In this document: positions 44,887-57,154 of the stretch, one piece after another
How positions within the stretch are numbered: position 1 is the stretch's first letter
How the letters are laid out: each line of letters begins with the position of its first letter
DNA from: an uncultured Ureaplasma sp.
GTDB lineage: Bacteria; Bacillota_I; Bacilli_A; Mycoplasmatales; Mycoplasmoidaceae
Length of the DNA stretch: 64,000 nt
Reading direction: 5' to 3'
NCBI GenBank assembly: GCA_947039515.1
Contig: CAMQYY010000002.1
Span: 1 to 64,000, forward strand
Translations under genes and position numbers: made by a program
The notes under the pieces: generated by a model
Told to the model about the DNA's origin: nothing
The model's input: the letters and a program-made list of their open reading frames with translations, nothing else
Databases searched by the model: none

Positions 44887-45906
44887 CTACCTTTCTAATT
44901 TAGCTCTTAATTGTCCACAAGCACCATCGATACTTGTCCCTTTTTCTTGTCTTATAGTTGCAGTTATATTATTTTCTCTCAAAATATCATAAAAATCTTT
45001 TATTTTTTTTGACCTTGAAAATTCACTACCTACTACTTTATTATAAGGTATTAAATTAACATAACATAGAATATTTTTTAATAATCCAGCAAGTTCAATT
45101 GCATTTTCCTTTGAATCATTAATTCCATCTAACAAAATATATTCAAATGTAACTCTTCTTTTAGTTATTTCTGTATATTCTTTGATATTTTGAATAATTG
45201 AATTAATATTGTAAGCATTATTAATAGGCATTATTTCACTTCTAATTTTATCATTAGGTGCATGCAAACTTATTGCTAATCCAATTTGTGGAAAATTTTT
45301 AATTCAATCAGGCATAACTTTCATAATTCCAGATGTTGAAACAGTTATTTTTCTTGCCCCAATTTTTAAATCTTTATTAACAATTGTTAAAAATTGTTTT
45401 AAATTTTCGTAGTTATCAAATGGTTCACCAATACCCATAACAACTATATTTCTAAGTTCTTCATTTTTTTCTTTTAGTTTTTCTTTAACTCATACTACTT
45501 GGGCAACAATTTCACCAACAGTTAAATCCCTCTTTTTTTTTAATTGTCCAGATGCACAAAATTTACAACCTATATTACAACCAACTTGAGTAGTTAAACA
45601 AACACTATAACCATAATTAAATTTCATAATTACTGTTTCAATTTTATTTTTATCATCTAGTTCAAATAAAATTTTAATTGTTTCATCAACATCTTCTTTA
45701 ATAATTATCGGTTTCAATTTTTTAATTTCAAAATTACTTTTCAATCAATCAATATTATTTTTACTAATATTAGTCATTTCAGAAAAATCTGAAATATAGC
45801 CTTCATATATTCATTTAAATACTTGTTTAGTTAAATAAGGCTTAAAATTATTTTTTTGAAGAATTTCATTTAAATTATCAAATGTATAATCATAAATATT
45901 ATTCAT
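44887..45906 (-). CDS. rlmN: 23S rRNA (A2503-C2) methyltransferase RlmN
   Basis: 339 residues. A radical-SAM enzyme that methylates A2503 of 23S rRNA and A37 of some tRNAs. The cluster motif CNIGCKFC is intact, GIGEPFDNY is the family block, and the resolving Cys lies in the GACGQL motif close to the C-terminus. Several UGA-Trp codons are present. It needs a 4Fe-4S cluster, so it depends on an iron-sulfur assembly system such as the SUF set at 52112. Its start overlaps the gmk stop by eight bases. Confidence 0.95.
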
Positions 45907-46480
45907 TTTTACATATTCTTTCGTATAAAATATTTGAAATTTCTTCTACTGCTATTTCGATTTGATCATTTATAATATTAAATTCATAAAGATCCTTTTC
46001 TTCCATTTCTAAAATTGCTTTTTCAAGTCTCTTATCAATATTTTCAGAAGTTTCAGTTTTTCTATGTTCTAGTCTATTTTTTAGTTCATTAATACTTGGT
46101 GGTAATAGAAAAAAACTAATGTCATGAATATTTTTTTTCATAATATTTTTAGCTCCTATTAATTCTATTTCAAGAAGAACATTAAATCCATTATTCAAAT
46201 CATTATCAACATCACTTTTTAAAGTTCCATATTTATTATTAACATATTCTGCTCACTCAAGAAAATTTTTATTTTTAATATTTTTTTCAAATTCTTCTTT
46301 AGATACAAAATGATAATCAACGTCTTGAATTTCTTGATGCCTTTTATCTCTTGTAGTCATAGAAATAGAATATTTTAGATTTAATCTTTTATCTAAAAAT
46401 AACTTTTCTATTACAGTTTTTTTTCCAACCCCACTAGGACCACTAAAAATTATTAGAATACCTTTTTTAATGTTACTCAT
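45899..46480 (-). CDS. gmk: Guanylate kinase
   Basis: 193 residues. It converts GMP to GDP. The P-loop is SGPSGVGKKT (Lys replaces the usual Gly before Thr), the GMP-binding SISMTTRDKRHQE and DVDYHFVSKEEF follow, and the LID helix is complete. One UGA-Trp is in the middle. It lies ten bases after miaB and overlaps rlmN. Confidence 0.95.
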
Positions 46481-46490
46481 AAGTTCTTAC

Positions 46491-48401
46491 CTAATCTTTT
46501 ATTTGAATTCCATTTAATGAAAATCGAGAACTAGTCAATATTTTTACTTTTACAAACTCACCAATTTTTCCATCACCATCAAAGTTAACAACTTTTCAAT
46601 TAGGTGAATAACCAGTTAGTTTATCAGGATTAGTTCTACTATTGCCATCAATTAAAACTTCAATTACCTTACCAATGTACTTATCATTATTTTCTTTAGA
46701 ATATTTTTTAACTAATTCATTAAGAGTATGTAATCTTTGTTTTTTAATATCATTGCTTATTTCATCTTTGATAGTTGCTGCATAAGTGCCTTCTCTTGGA
46801 GAGAAAATAAAAGTATAAGCATTATCATATTTAATTATATTATATAAATTAATAGTCTCATTAAATTCCTCATCAGTCTCATTAGGAAATCCTACAATGA
46901 TATCTGTTGAAATAGACGCATATTTAATATTTTCTCGAATGTATTTAATTTTTTGAATATAGTCTTTTATCAACATAGAGCGATTCATTTTTTTTAAAAT
47001 AGATTCAGATCCTGATTGAATTGGAAGGTGAAAATAAGGCATAATATTTGGATATTTTTTAATTAAATCAATAATTCTATTATCTCAGTTTCATGGATTG
47101 GAAGTTGTAAATCTAATTCTTTTAACCCCTGTTTTAGCAACATCTTCTAATAGACTATAGAAACTATCCTTTTCCTCAAAATCAATTCCATAATCATTTA
47201 CATTCTGACCTAAAAGAGTAATTTCAAGATATCCTTCATCAATTAGATGTTTAACTTCATCTAAAATATCTTTTTTTAACCTGCTTCTAATTTTACCTCT
47301 TGTATATGGAACTATACAATATGTACAAAATTTATCACATCCAAACATAATATTTATTCAAGCTTTTTGATTATTGTCTCTTGAAATTGGTAGATTTTCA
47401 ATAATATCACCCTCTTTTGATCAAACCTCAACAATCATCTGAGAACTTAGTTTTGCATTTTCTAAAATATCAACAAGTTTATGAATATTGTGTGTTCCAA
47501 TTATAAAATCTACATATTGATATTTATTTAAAATAGTATTAACTACTTTTTCACTTTGACTCATACACCCACTAACACCAATTAACATATTAGGATTTTT
47601 TGATTTGTAGTTTTTTAGGGAACCAATTTCACCAAAAACTTTATTTTCAGCATTTTCTCTAATTGCACAAGTGTTTAAAATAACTAAATCACTACTAAAA
47701 ATATCATCATTTCATGTATAACCAATCTTTTCACAAATACCTTTGAATGTTTCGCTATCTCTAACATTTGATTGGCATCCATAAGTTTTAATATGATATG
47801 TTTTATTTTTACCAAGATTACTATTAATATCGTTAAAATTAATTTCTTCTTTTATTATTTTTGCATTTTCTAATCTCTTTCTAGCTAATTTAATATTAGG
47901 TTTTAAAAGCTTATTTTGCTTGATCATCAAACATTTTATATTAGTATAATCATTATTTTTATCAAGTTCATATTCTAATTTTCAATCATCACTATAATTA
48001 ATAAAAAAAAGTTCAATAAGTTTATTTAATTCTTCTATTTCTTGATTATTACTATTTTGAACTAAATTATATAGTTCATTAATGTTTAAATTTATTTTAT
48101 AAATTTCTTGAAACCACAAATCAGTTTTAAAACTGATTTGATTAAATTCAACAAAATTACATTTACTAAATAAGTTCTTTAATAAATCATAACTTTCATA
48201 GTTACTACTATGTTCAATAAAAAGATCATTTGGTTGGATAAAATTCTTAATTTCCAAAACCTTTTTTTGATTATCTTCTAATGTTGAAAATGAAACTTTT
48301 AACTCATTTAAAAGTTTCTGATTTAAAAATCTTTTGGCATTTATATTTAAAATACCATTTTTACTTTGAATATCACAAAATAATAAAGTTATGTTTTCCA
48401 T
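46491..48401 (-). CDS. miaB: tRNA methylthiotransferase MiaB with an unknown N-terminal domain
   Basis: 636 residues. The C-terminal 470 are MiaB, which adds the methylthio group to i6A37 of tRNAs: Cys in [15 protein letters not shown] and SGCMSQ, the radical-SAM CDKFCTYC, and a C-terminal TRAM domain. The first 165 residues are unrecognised and run in frame into MiaB through a UGA-Trp (47984-47982) without TAA or TAG. GGAG five bases before ATG 48401 is a strong ribosome-binding site, while the internal ATG at 47927, where ordinary MiaB would begin, has none. It is therefore most simply one fused protein. An internal second start cannot be excluded. Confidence 0.82.
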
Positions 48402-48428
48402 TAAAACTCCATAATTTTTTATTCCTAT

Positions 48429-48460
48429 TTAAAATAAAAATCACATCATGAAGATATGAT
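48429..48460 (-). terminator. Terminator after the large lipoprotein gene
   Basis: On the minus strand ATCATATC pairs with GATGTGAT (one G-T pair) around a five-base loop and is followed by TTTTTATTTT. It lies ten bases beyond the lipoprotein stop and 30 bases before miaB. Confidence 0.75.
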
Positions 48461-48470
48461 CAATATTCTA

Positions 48471-51400
48471 TTATCTAGGACGTTTAAAATCTTCTACTAA
48501 ACCACTACCAAGCGCATTATTTAATCTAACATCATAAACAATAACTTTTCCTTGATTTACAACCATATTATTAAATGCTTCTCCTTGAAGAGATGTGTTA
48601 TTATTAGCAAAATCAACTAATCCTCAAAAGAAAGCTTCATCACTTGAATTTAATAAATTAGGAATAGCTCAGTTAATTCCGTTTTCTCCAAATGCTTTAT
48701 TAACATCAGCATTATTGAATTGAGTTAAAACAATTTGAGTATTTTGATCAGTAGGTGATCCAAAAAATTTATTATTAGATGAAGTAGCTTCTGGATTTAG
48801 AATTTGTTTATTTAAAACAACTTCAAAAGCAACATCAGGAATAATATTAACATCCTTGACTTGAATTATTAATTGTGCTTTTTGTTCCTCAAGAGTTTTA
48901 GCATCAAATATAGGCTTTGTGTCAATATTAAAATTTACAACTAATTCATTTATAAACACTTCCAAAGAACTAAAATTATTTATTGTTTCAATAGTATTTA
49001 CTACATTAGTTCTATTTTCATAGTTATATAATGTACCACTATTTTTTACTATACTAGTACCATCATTTGTCACCAATGAATTATCAAAAACAGCTTTTGA
49101 AACATATGAAGGCAAGTCATTATTGCTTTCGAATTGTAAACCATAAAAACCAGTATAATCAGTAGTAGCATTATTCGTAGTTTTTATTGCATTGAAATAA
49201 TTACTATCATTTGTTAATGTTGTATTTGCACCATCAAATTGATTATTAGTTACTGTTGGTGGCGTTTGTCCTTGATATCCATATGTGTTTGAATATTTAG
49301 TTAAAGCTATAGGATTTTGAACAAAACCAAAATCATTATCTAAATTAGTTCCATAATTTTTAACAATATCAGCATAATCTGAATCTAATCATATATAAGA
49401 AGCCTTAGCATTGTTTAAAGTATTATTACTTAAATAATTTTTATATGGTTCAAATGTATAAGTTTTACTTTCTGCATTTCAACCAAGAGCATATTGAATT
49501 GTTAAAATGAATTGATATAAAGATTTTATTTCAGAAGAATTTATAATAATCTCACCAGCCTGATTTTTTGTAATATTTTTATCATGATCATTAACAGCTA
49601 TTGTTAAAAGTTGAGAATAATTATTTCAATTTCCATCACTATATAAATTAGAATTATCTGTTATATATTTTTTTAATATATATTGTTTTTGAAAAATATT
49701 AGCAATTTGATTATTAATATAATTAGTAGTTTCAGAAGGTGTTGCATTAGCAGTTGGTCTAGTAGTAGCAAGACCTCCGCCGACATTATCAATTACAAAT
49801 TTATTAGTTTTTGCATTATAAATTGGAGCTATTTCTTCTTCTATTTTTGAAATGATAATATCATCAGAAATATCAGAACTAATTACTGATTTAATTGATT
49901 CATTAATTAAACTATTATTAGTTAATATATTTTGATTATAAACTCCATAAAACGGATCTAATTTTTGTTTTTCTAAATTCAATCCATCAACATAAGTATT
50001 AACTAGAGGATTTACAGCACTAACTAATGCAGAATATTTATGATCATCAAAACTTCAAACATTATCTGTTAACTTATTAAAATAACCAATACTATCATAA
50101 TTACCATTAGTTATATTTCTTGTATATGGTAAAATTCCAGCTATCCCGTTGCTAATAGTTGAATCATTTTCATTGAAAAAGTTTGGTAACGAATACTTAT
50201 TTGTATAGCTATCTTGAACAGCATATAATTTTGATTTAATGTTATCATTAACATTTCTTCAAGTTTCCTCCTCTTTTGCAGCTAAAATAGCAATTGCTAA
50301 AGGAGATTCATTAGGCAATAATAATTCAAAAGTTTCAGAATTTCCATCTCTATCAATTTTACTTATTTGTTCTGAGAATAAAAATACATTACCTGTAGTA
50401 GGAAATTCTGGAGGTAAATTTGCTCCTCTTTCAATAATATATTTAACTAATAAACTACTTCTGTTTGTTGAAAAATAAGAATTTATTAAATTATTTAAAT
50501 TAAAGCTTTCAGAAGTTAACCCACTTTTATTAAAACCTTCTCTAGTTTGAACATGTCTTCACTTTAAAGTATTTTTCATTTCTTCAATAACACCATCAAA
50601 ACCAATAGTAGGATCAGCAGATGCCATTTTCATTGCTTGGTATCTATCAATACCCATAATATGAACTCCAGCTTCATTTCTTGATAAAATAAATGGAGAG
50701 TCAGCTCCTAAATCAACAGTATCAGAAATATGAGTCATTCCAGTATATTTACCAGTTAATGAAGAAGCAATTTCAGTTGGCAAAGCAAAAGCACCAGTTC
50801 TAGCTGTGTTTGTTAAAAAATTATCCATAATACTTACTGTGCTTATAGCTTCTTGTGTTGTTACATTCGGATCAGTTACATTGTATAATACATTATTCAT
50901 TTTATAACTACCAGCCGAAGCAAAAGGTAAAAATAGATTATCAAAAGATGTTTTTTTAGTTACTAAAAAAGAAGTAGCAGTATCATCAGTATATTCACCA
51001 TTATTATAGGGAATATCAATACTTCCACCAGCACTATTATTTAAAAATTTACCTTCAACTAATTGAGGGACTAAATTTAAATATTTTTGAGAAGCATTAA
51101 CACCATTAACTGTTGAAATACTTGGCTCTTCATAAACTTGTCAAGCATAATTAGGTTCAACAGGAATAGGATTAATTTGTTCTTTATTGAAATCTTGAAT
51201 TTTATTAACATCAAATCATTTTGATTCAGAAGATGAGTTCATAGGAGCTTGATGTTTATATAAAGACATTGAAGTTAAATAAGGCATTTCATTTCTTACA
51301 TATTCATCAAAAATAAATTCTTTAAAATCAGCTATACCTCTTTCAATATCACCAGCTTCATTACCACTTAAACCTTCAGTTCCAAAAACAAAATTATTAC

Positions 51401-52001
51401 TAGTTCCTACTGTTGTTTTACCATTTATATTATTCACATTATTGATTTCTAATTCAGTAGGATTTTTCTTATTACTAGCTGTTGATAAATATATATAATC
51501 TTTTTCAATTAAAGATGTGAATTCATTATTAGCTAATGTAATCATTTGTGATTTTTTTCAATCTTCAACATTACCACCAAATGGTGAAAGCAATTCATTT
51601 TGAATAAAATAAGGAGCATCAGAACCATTTTTTACATTATATTCCTCTAATTTTGCATCTCATAATTCATCTGTAGAAGTCGTTCAATCTTCTCATTTTT
51701 CCTCAATGTTACTAGCTGTAGAATTAATATTTTTAAATCAAGAATAAATGAATTCATTAGCTAATGAATTCATTCAAGTATTCATTCCGCCCACTGTTGA
51801 TAAAGATTGCTTTGAAATATCTGCTAAATTCTTGTTATTAGAACCACTTGAATAAAAAATATTACCATTACCAGTATTAACTTGTTGATCTGTAATTGCA
51901 CTTGAAACACCTGACCCACAACTAGATAAAAAAAGAATAGATCCTAAAGCAACAGATAAACCAGTAATTCCCAAAGATCATTTTTTAATTTTTTTAGTCA
52001 T
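48471..52001 (-). CDS. Large surface lipoprotein, 1176 residues
   Basis: Not recognised beyond being a lipoprotein. A basic start (MTKKIKKW) and a hydrophobic stretch end in the lipobox LSSC, with Cys28 as the lipid-bearing residue. The mature part is Asn/Ser/Thr-rich, without other membrane segments, and looks extracellular. Many UGA-Trp codons lie throughout, and the frame is open from ATG 52001 to TAA. GAGG stands four bases before the start. It is a single-gene unit with its own terminator and is the only secreted protein clearly seen in the window. A role in adhesion, nutrient binding or immune variation is possible; no tandem repeats or homopolymers were seen. Confidence 0.88.
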
Positions 52002-52052
52002 AAAACCTCATTTTATAAAACATTATAATTATATAATATTTATATAAAATTA

Positions 52053-52061
52053 TGTTAAAAT
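52053..52061 (+). promoter_or_regulatory. Extended -10 box of the sufC-sufD unit
   Basis: TGTTAAAAT fits the TGn-TAnAAT pattern. Transcription would start near 52068, giving a 44-base leader that contains GGAAGA before the sufC start. Confidence 0.4.
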
Positions 52062-52111
52062 GTATTTTATTAAAAGTAGAAATATGTTAGTCACATACAC
52101 GGAAGAACACA

Positions 52112-52846
52112 ATGCTTAAAATTGATAAATTATCAGTTAAAGTAGACAATAATAATGAAATTTTAAAAGAAATAGATATATCAATTAATGATGGAGATGT
52201 TGTTGTTATTTTAGGTCCTAATGGTCATGGTAAGTCAACACTTTTAAAATCAATAATGAATCATTATTCGTTTGAAATATCTCATGGAAATATTTTCTAT
52301 AATAATATAAATATTACCAATATGAAAACAAGTGAAATAGCTAAATTAGGTTTTTTTCTATCTTCTCAAAGTCCTATTGAAATTAGTGGAATTACTAATA
52401 TTGATTTTTATAACTCATTACTAAAAGAAAATTCAAATAAAAAAGTTTCAATTTTTGAATCATATAAAAAAATTAATAATTATCTTGAAAAAGTTAATTT
52501 TGATAAAAATATTTTAAAGAGATATATTAATCAAGGATTTAGTGGTGGAGAAAAAAAGAAAAATGAAATCATGCAAATGTTATTATTGGATCCTAAAATA
52601 ATAATGCTTGATGAAATTGATTCAGGATTAGATGTTGATACTTATGAAATAATTATAGACATTCTTTTAGAAGAAAAAGCAAAGAAAAAAACAATTATTT
52701 TTATTACACATAATATAAAATTAATTGAAAGATTGAAACCTAATAAATTCTTTTTACTTGGTAATGGCAAAATAATTCAAACTGGTAATTATGAGACAGC
52801 TAATGAAACGCTAAAAAAAGGATTTAATAAATATTTAAATAAATAG
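52112..52846 (+). CDS. sufC: Fe-S cluster assembly ATPase SufC
   Basis: 244 residues. The ABC-type ATPase of the SufBCD scaffold. Walker A is GPNGHGKST, the signature FSGGEKKKNEIMQM is the SufC hallmark, and Walker B with the D-loop reads LDEIDSGLDVD. The switch His is in FITHNI. Divergent from the lipoprotein gene; sufD follows after seven bases. Confidence 0.95.
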   Translation: MLKIDKLSVKVDNNNEILKEIDISINDGDVVVILGPNGHGKSTLLKSIMNHYSFEISHGNIFYNNINITNMKTSEIAKLGFFLSSQSPIEISGITNIDFYNSLLKENSNKKVSIFESYKKINNYLEKVNFDKNILKRYINQGFSGGEKKKNEIMQMLLLDPKIIMLDEIDSGLDVDTYEIIIDILLEEKAKKKTIIFITHNIKLIERLKPNKFFLLGNGKIIQTGNYETANETLKKGFNKYLNK

Positions 52847-52853
52847 GAATATT

Positions 52854-53453
52854 TTGGAAAAAATAAAAATTGATAGTTTTTTACTATTAGATAAGAAGAA
52901 TGATGAAGAATATAATTATTATAATCAAGATGTTGATTTTAATATTTTAGATATTAATAATTTTGTTGATATTTTGAAATTAGAGATTAATTTATTTTCA
53001 TCAAATTTAAATTTGAATATTTCTGGGATCAATAATATAAAAAAAAAGATTGATATTTTAATTAATTTTTGCTCAGCTGACAATAATGCAAAAATTAACA
53101 TTAATTACTTGTGTAAAAATCAAAAAACATTAGATATTAAAGTTAATGGTAAAATTATTGAAAATTTTTCAAATAATAAAATCCTTTTTTCTCTAAATGG
53201 TATTCTTGATGAAGAAAATACTTCAGTTATTATGAAACCAATTTTTGAAGTATATAATAATGAATTAGAGGCTAATCATTCATGTAATATAGGAGCAATT
53301 AATAAAGATATTTTATGATTTTTAATGTCTAGAAATTTTTCTAAGAAAGAGGCAATAAAAAAAATAATTTGATCTCATTTTAACTTAGTTTTAAAAAACT
53401 TAAGTGAAGATAAAATAAATTATTTTGAAAAAATGATTAGTGAAAAACTCTAA
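52854..53453 (+). CDS. sufD: Short SufD-like scaffold protein
   Basis: 199 residues, about half the usual SufD length of roughly 400. The C-terminal part is clear: PIFEVYNNELEANHSCN followed by the MSRNFSKKEAIKKII helix matches the SufB/SufD end. The N-terminal half of the beta-helix is missing or greatly shortened. The start is TTG (52854) with AGGA five bases upstream. The position directly after sufC supports the call. Whether such a short partner still forms a SufBC2D complex is open. Confidence 0.8.
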
Positions 53454-53456
53454 TTT

Positions 53457-54053
53457 TTATTTTAAATCATTTGAATTATTTTTTAAATAATTGCTAACAC
53501 CTTCTGGTGTAGCTTTCATAGCTTCATTACCTTTTTTTCAATTAGCAGGACAAACATCACCATTTTCATTATGGAAATTTAAAGCATCAGCCATTCTTAG
53601 CATTTCATCAATACTTCTACCTAAAGGTAAATCATTAATAACACTATGTCTTATAATCATATTACTATCAATTAAAAAACTTGCCCTCAAAGAAATACTT
53701 TCATCAAATAAAACATCATATTCTTTTGAAATTTCTTTCTTAATATCAGAAATTAATGGATACTTTATTTGTCCAATTCCCCCATTATTAACTTCTGTAT
53801 TTTTTCAAGCCAAATGACAAAATTCATTATCAACTGAACAACCAATAATGTTATAACCTCTTTCATTAAATTCTTTTAATTTATTATCAAATGCAATTAT
53901 TTCTGAGGGGCAAACAAATGTGAAATCTTTTGGATAAAAAAACAAAATTAATCCGTTTTTTCCAATGTGTTCAGATAACTTAGTTTCTTTTATTTCATTA
54001 TTTCCCATAACTGTTAAAGCAGTAAAATCGAAAGCTTTTTTTGTAACTATCAT
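53457..54053 (-). CDS. Typical 2-Cys peroxiredoxin (AhpC/Prx family)
   Basis: 198 residues. It reduces peroxides with thioredoxin-supplied electrons. The peroxidatic Cys lies in FTFVCPSEI near 49 and the resolving Cys in GDVCPANW near 170. The Thr and Arg of the active site are present ([13 protein letters not shown]). AGGAG precedes ATG 54053. It sits between sufD and sufS on the opposite strand, splitting the SUF locus, and ends four bases from the sufD stop. Confidence 0.94.
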
Positions 54054-54140
54054 AAATATATTCTCCTAAATCTATATTTATAACTATAATATTTTTATTA
54101 ATAATATTTAATATTATTTATTTATTGTATAGGAATTCTA

Positions 54141-55340
54141 ATGTATAAGAGATATTTTCCATGATTTAAAAACAATCCTGATTTAGTATATTTTGATAGT
54201 GCAGCTACAACTTTAAAAGTTCAAATTGTAATTGATAGAATAAATGAATATTATCTTAATCAATCTTCCAACTCACATAATACAGACTCTAATTTCACTA
54301 ATAAAGTTAATATTGTTATTGAGGAAGCAAGAAAGAAAACTGCTGATTTTTTTAATGTTGATTATAATGAAATAATTTTTACATCAGGTGCTACAGAATC
54401 TTTAAATATGATTGCTAGTTCTCTAAGTGAACTTGTTTCAAAGGATGATGAAATCATTTTAACTCATTTAGAGCATGCTTCAAATCTTCTACCTTGATAT
54501 AACTTAAAAGATGAACATAATTTAAAAATTAGATTTGTTGATATAGATAAAATTGATTTAAAACCAGAAGATTTTCTTAAACATCTAACAAATAGAACTA
54601 AAATAGTTTCATTTACTGCAGCTTCAAATGTTCTTGGAAATAAAATTAATGCAAAACCAATAATTGAAGCAATTAGAGAGTTTAATAAAAATATTTTTAT
54701 TTGTTTAGATATAGCTCAAGTTATCCAACATTATTCAGTAGATTTAAAAGATTATGATGTTGATTTTGCAGCATTTAGTTGTCATAAATTATTTGGGCCA
54801 ACAGGAATTGGTGGAGCTTATATTAAAAAAGAATTAGCCACTAAAATTAAACCTTATAAATTCGGTGGAGGAATGAATTCTAATATTAAGAAGCAGAAAT
54901 TTGATTATAAAGATAACTACTCAAAATTTGAGGGTGGAACCCTTAATATGGCCGGAATATATGGTTGATTAGGTTCATTAGAATTTATTAATGAAATTGG
55001 ATATAAAAATATTTCTAAATATGAAGATAAATTAATCAATTATGCTATTGAAAAACTTTCAAAAATAGAAAATATAATTATCTATAATTTAAAAAATTCA
55101 AGGATTATATCCTTCAATATTGAAGGAGTTTTTTGCCAAGATTTAGCAGGTTATTTAGGGACAAAAGGGTTTATAGTAAGATCAGGATTTTCATGTGCTA
55201 AATTATTAAATAATGTTCTAAATTGTGATGGTGTTGTTAGAATTTCCTTTTCTATTTATAATACAACAGAAGAAATAGATAAATTATTTGAAGTATTAAA
55301 AAAATTTAAAAAAGGAGATGAAATAAATGTCATCTTATAG
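54141..55340 (+). CDS. sufS: Cysteine desulfurase SufS
   Basis: 399 residues. A PLP enzyme that takes sulfur from cysteine. The N-terminus has YFDSAATT, the PLP-Asp is in CLDIAQ, the Schiff-base Lys in SCHKLFGPTG, and the persulfide Cys in RSGFSCAKL. AGGA lies before ATG 54141. The last 14 bases overlap sufU. It probably serves both Fe-S assembly and tRNA thiolation (MnmA). Confidence 0.95.
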
Positions 55341-55767
55341 CAAAGATTTGTATAAACAAATAATTTTAGAACATTATGATTTTCCAAATAATAAAGTAGA
55401 TATATTAGAAAATAAAAACAAATATAAAAGTTATCATAGTAAATCAGAATCATGTATTGATGATTTTGAAATTTTTATAAAAATAGAAAATGATGTTATT
55501 ATTGATGTAAAATTTATAGGTGTAGGATGTGCTATTTCAACTTCTTCAACAGATATTTTATGCAGCAATATTTTAAAAAAAACATTGATAGAAGCTCAAA
55601 CTATAATTAATGAATATAAAAAAATGATTGATAATATTGAATATGATAGAGAAATTTTAAATGAAGCTATTGCATTCGAAAATATTTATAAACAACAAAA
55701 TAGAATCAAGTGTGCTTTAGTTGGTTATGATTCAATTACAAATTTAATAAAAGATATGAATAAATAA
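55327..55767 (+). CDS. sufU: Sulfur acceptor / Fe-S scaffold SufU
   Basis: 146 residues. It accepts persulfide from SufS and passes it to SufBCD. The three conserved Cys are in SESCIDD, GVGCAISTSS and RIKCALVGYD, with the metal-binding Asp in the first block. AAGGAG eight bases upstream inside the sufS end gives coupled translation. sufB begins directly after its stop. Confidence 0.93.
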   Translation: MSSYSKDLYKQIILEHYDFPNNKVDILENKNKYKSYHSKSESCIDDFEIFIKIENDVIIDVKFIGVGCAISTSSTDILCSNILKKTLIEAQTIINEYKKMIDNIEYDREILNEAIAFENIYKQQNRIKCALVGYDSITNLIKDMNK

Positions 55768-57081
55768 ATGCTTAAACCCAAAAAAGGTATTAATCAAGAA
55801 ATAATTAAAGAAATTTCTAGCCTAAAACAAGAAGATGAAAAAATGTTATCTATAAGACTAAAAGCTTATAAATCTTTTTTGTTACAAAAAAATCCAGATT
55901 GATGTCAAGAGGATTTAAAAAATATTGATTTTAATGATTTTATTTATTTTAAAAAAAATATTTCTCCAATAAAAGAAAATTGAAATGATGTTGATAAGGA
56001 TATTAAAAATATTTTTGAAGAATTAAATGTTATTGAAACTGAAAAAAAATATTTAGATGGAATTAATGCTCAATATGAATCTGAATCTGTTTATCATTCA
56101 TTTAATAAGGAATTGGAAGATAAAGAAATTATTTTTTTAGATACTGATACAGCTTATAAAAAACATCCAGAATTATTTTTGAAATATTTTAATAAACTAG
56201 TTCCTTATACTGATAACAAATATGCAGCTTTAAATACATCAGTGTGATCTGGAGGAACTTTTATTTATGTTCCCAAAAATGTGAAGCTAGACAAACCATT
56301 ACATTCATATTTTAGATTACAATCAAAAAATATGGGTCAATTCGAAAGAACTTTAATTATTTTAGATGAGAATAGTAGTTTACATTATATTGAGGGGTGC
56401 ACAGCTGAAATTTATGATGATAATAACCTTCATGCAGCAGTTGTTGAAATATATGTTGAAAAGAATGCTGAAATGAAATATACAACTATTCAAAACTGAT
56501 CAAATAATGTTTTAAATTATGTAACTAAAAGAGCAATTGTTCAAGAAAATGCAAGTATGACTTGAGTTGATGGTAATTTAGGTTCTAAACATAATATCAA
56601 ATTTCCAACTTGTATTTTAATGGGTAAAAATTCTAGTGGTAATTGTATTTCAATAGCAAAGGCTAAAGAAAATATTATTCAAGATACCGGTGCTAAAATG
56701 ATCCATATTGGTGAAAATACTAAAAGTAGCATCATTTCAAAAACAATTGGATATGAAAATTCTAAAACTTATTTTAGAGGTTATGTAAATATTAAAAAAA
56801 GTGCTAAAAATTCATATTCAAAAATTGTTTGTGATAATTTACTTTTATCATCCAAACTAGAATCATATACATATCCATATGAAAAAATAGATAATATGTC
56901 ATCAGTTATTGAACATGAAGCTCAAATTTCAAAAGTATCAGATGAACAATTATTTTTCTTAACAAGCAAAGGTTTCGATGATATAAAGGCTGAAAACCTA
57001 CTTGTTTTAGGATTTATTGATCAATTCAATAAAGAGTTACCGATGGAATATGCTGTTGAACTAAATAGATTAATGAAATAA
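55768..57081 (+). CDS. sufB: Fe-S cluster assembly scaffold SufB
   Basis: 437 residues, close to normal. The central beta-helix blocks are clear: [25 protein letters not shown], and [15 protein letters not shown], with [19 protein letters not shown] at the C-terminus containing the conserved Glu/His. The ATG is contiguous with the sufU TAA. It completes a C-D-S-U-B set in the Firmicute order. Most mycoplasmas have only SufS and SufU, so a full set is notable. Confidence 0.95.
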
Positions 57082-57103
57082 AAAAAATTAATTGTTTTTT
57101 TTT
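57079..57103 (+). terminator. Weak A/T-only terminator after sufB
   Basis: An A8 run and a T9 run flank the loop TTAATTG right after the sufB stop. It lacks any G-C pair in the stem, so the hairpin is weak. Confidence 0.35.
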
Positions 57104-57110
57104 ATATTTA

Positions 57111-57119
57111 TGATAATAT
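57111..57119 (+). promoter_or_regulatory. Candidate promoter of the 57155 gene
   Basis: TGATAATAT fits an extended -10 (TGn then TAATAT) with a start of transcription near 57126. AGGAG then stands a few bases before the ATG at 57155. Confidence 0.45.
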
Positions 57120-57154
57120 ATAAACATTATATAAAATAAAATAGGAGAAAAATA

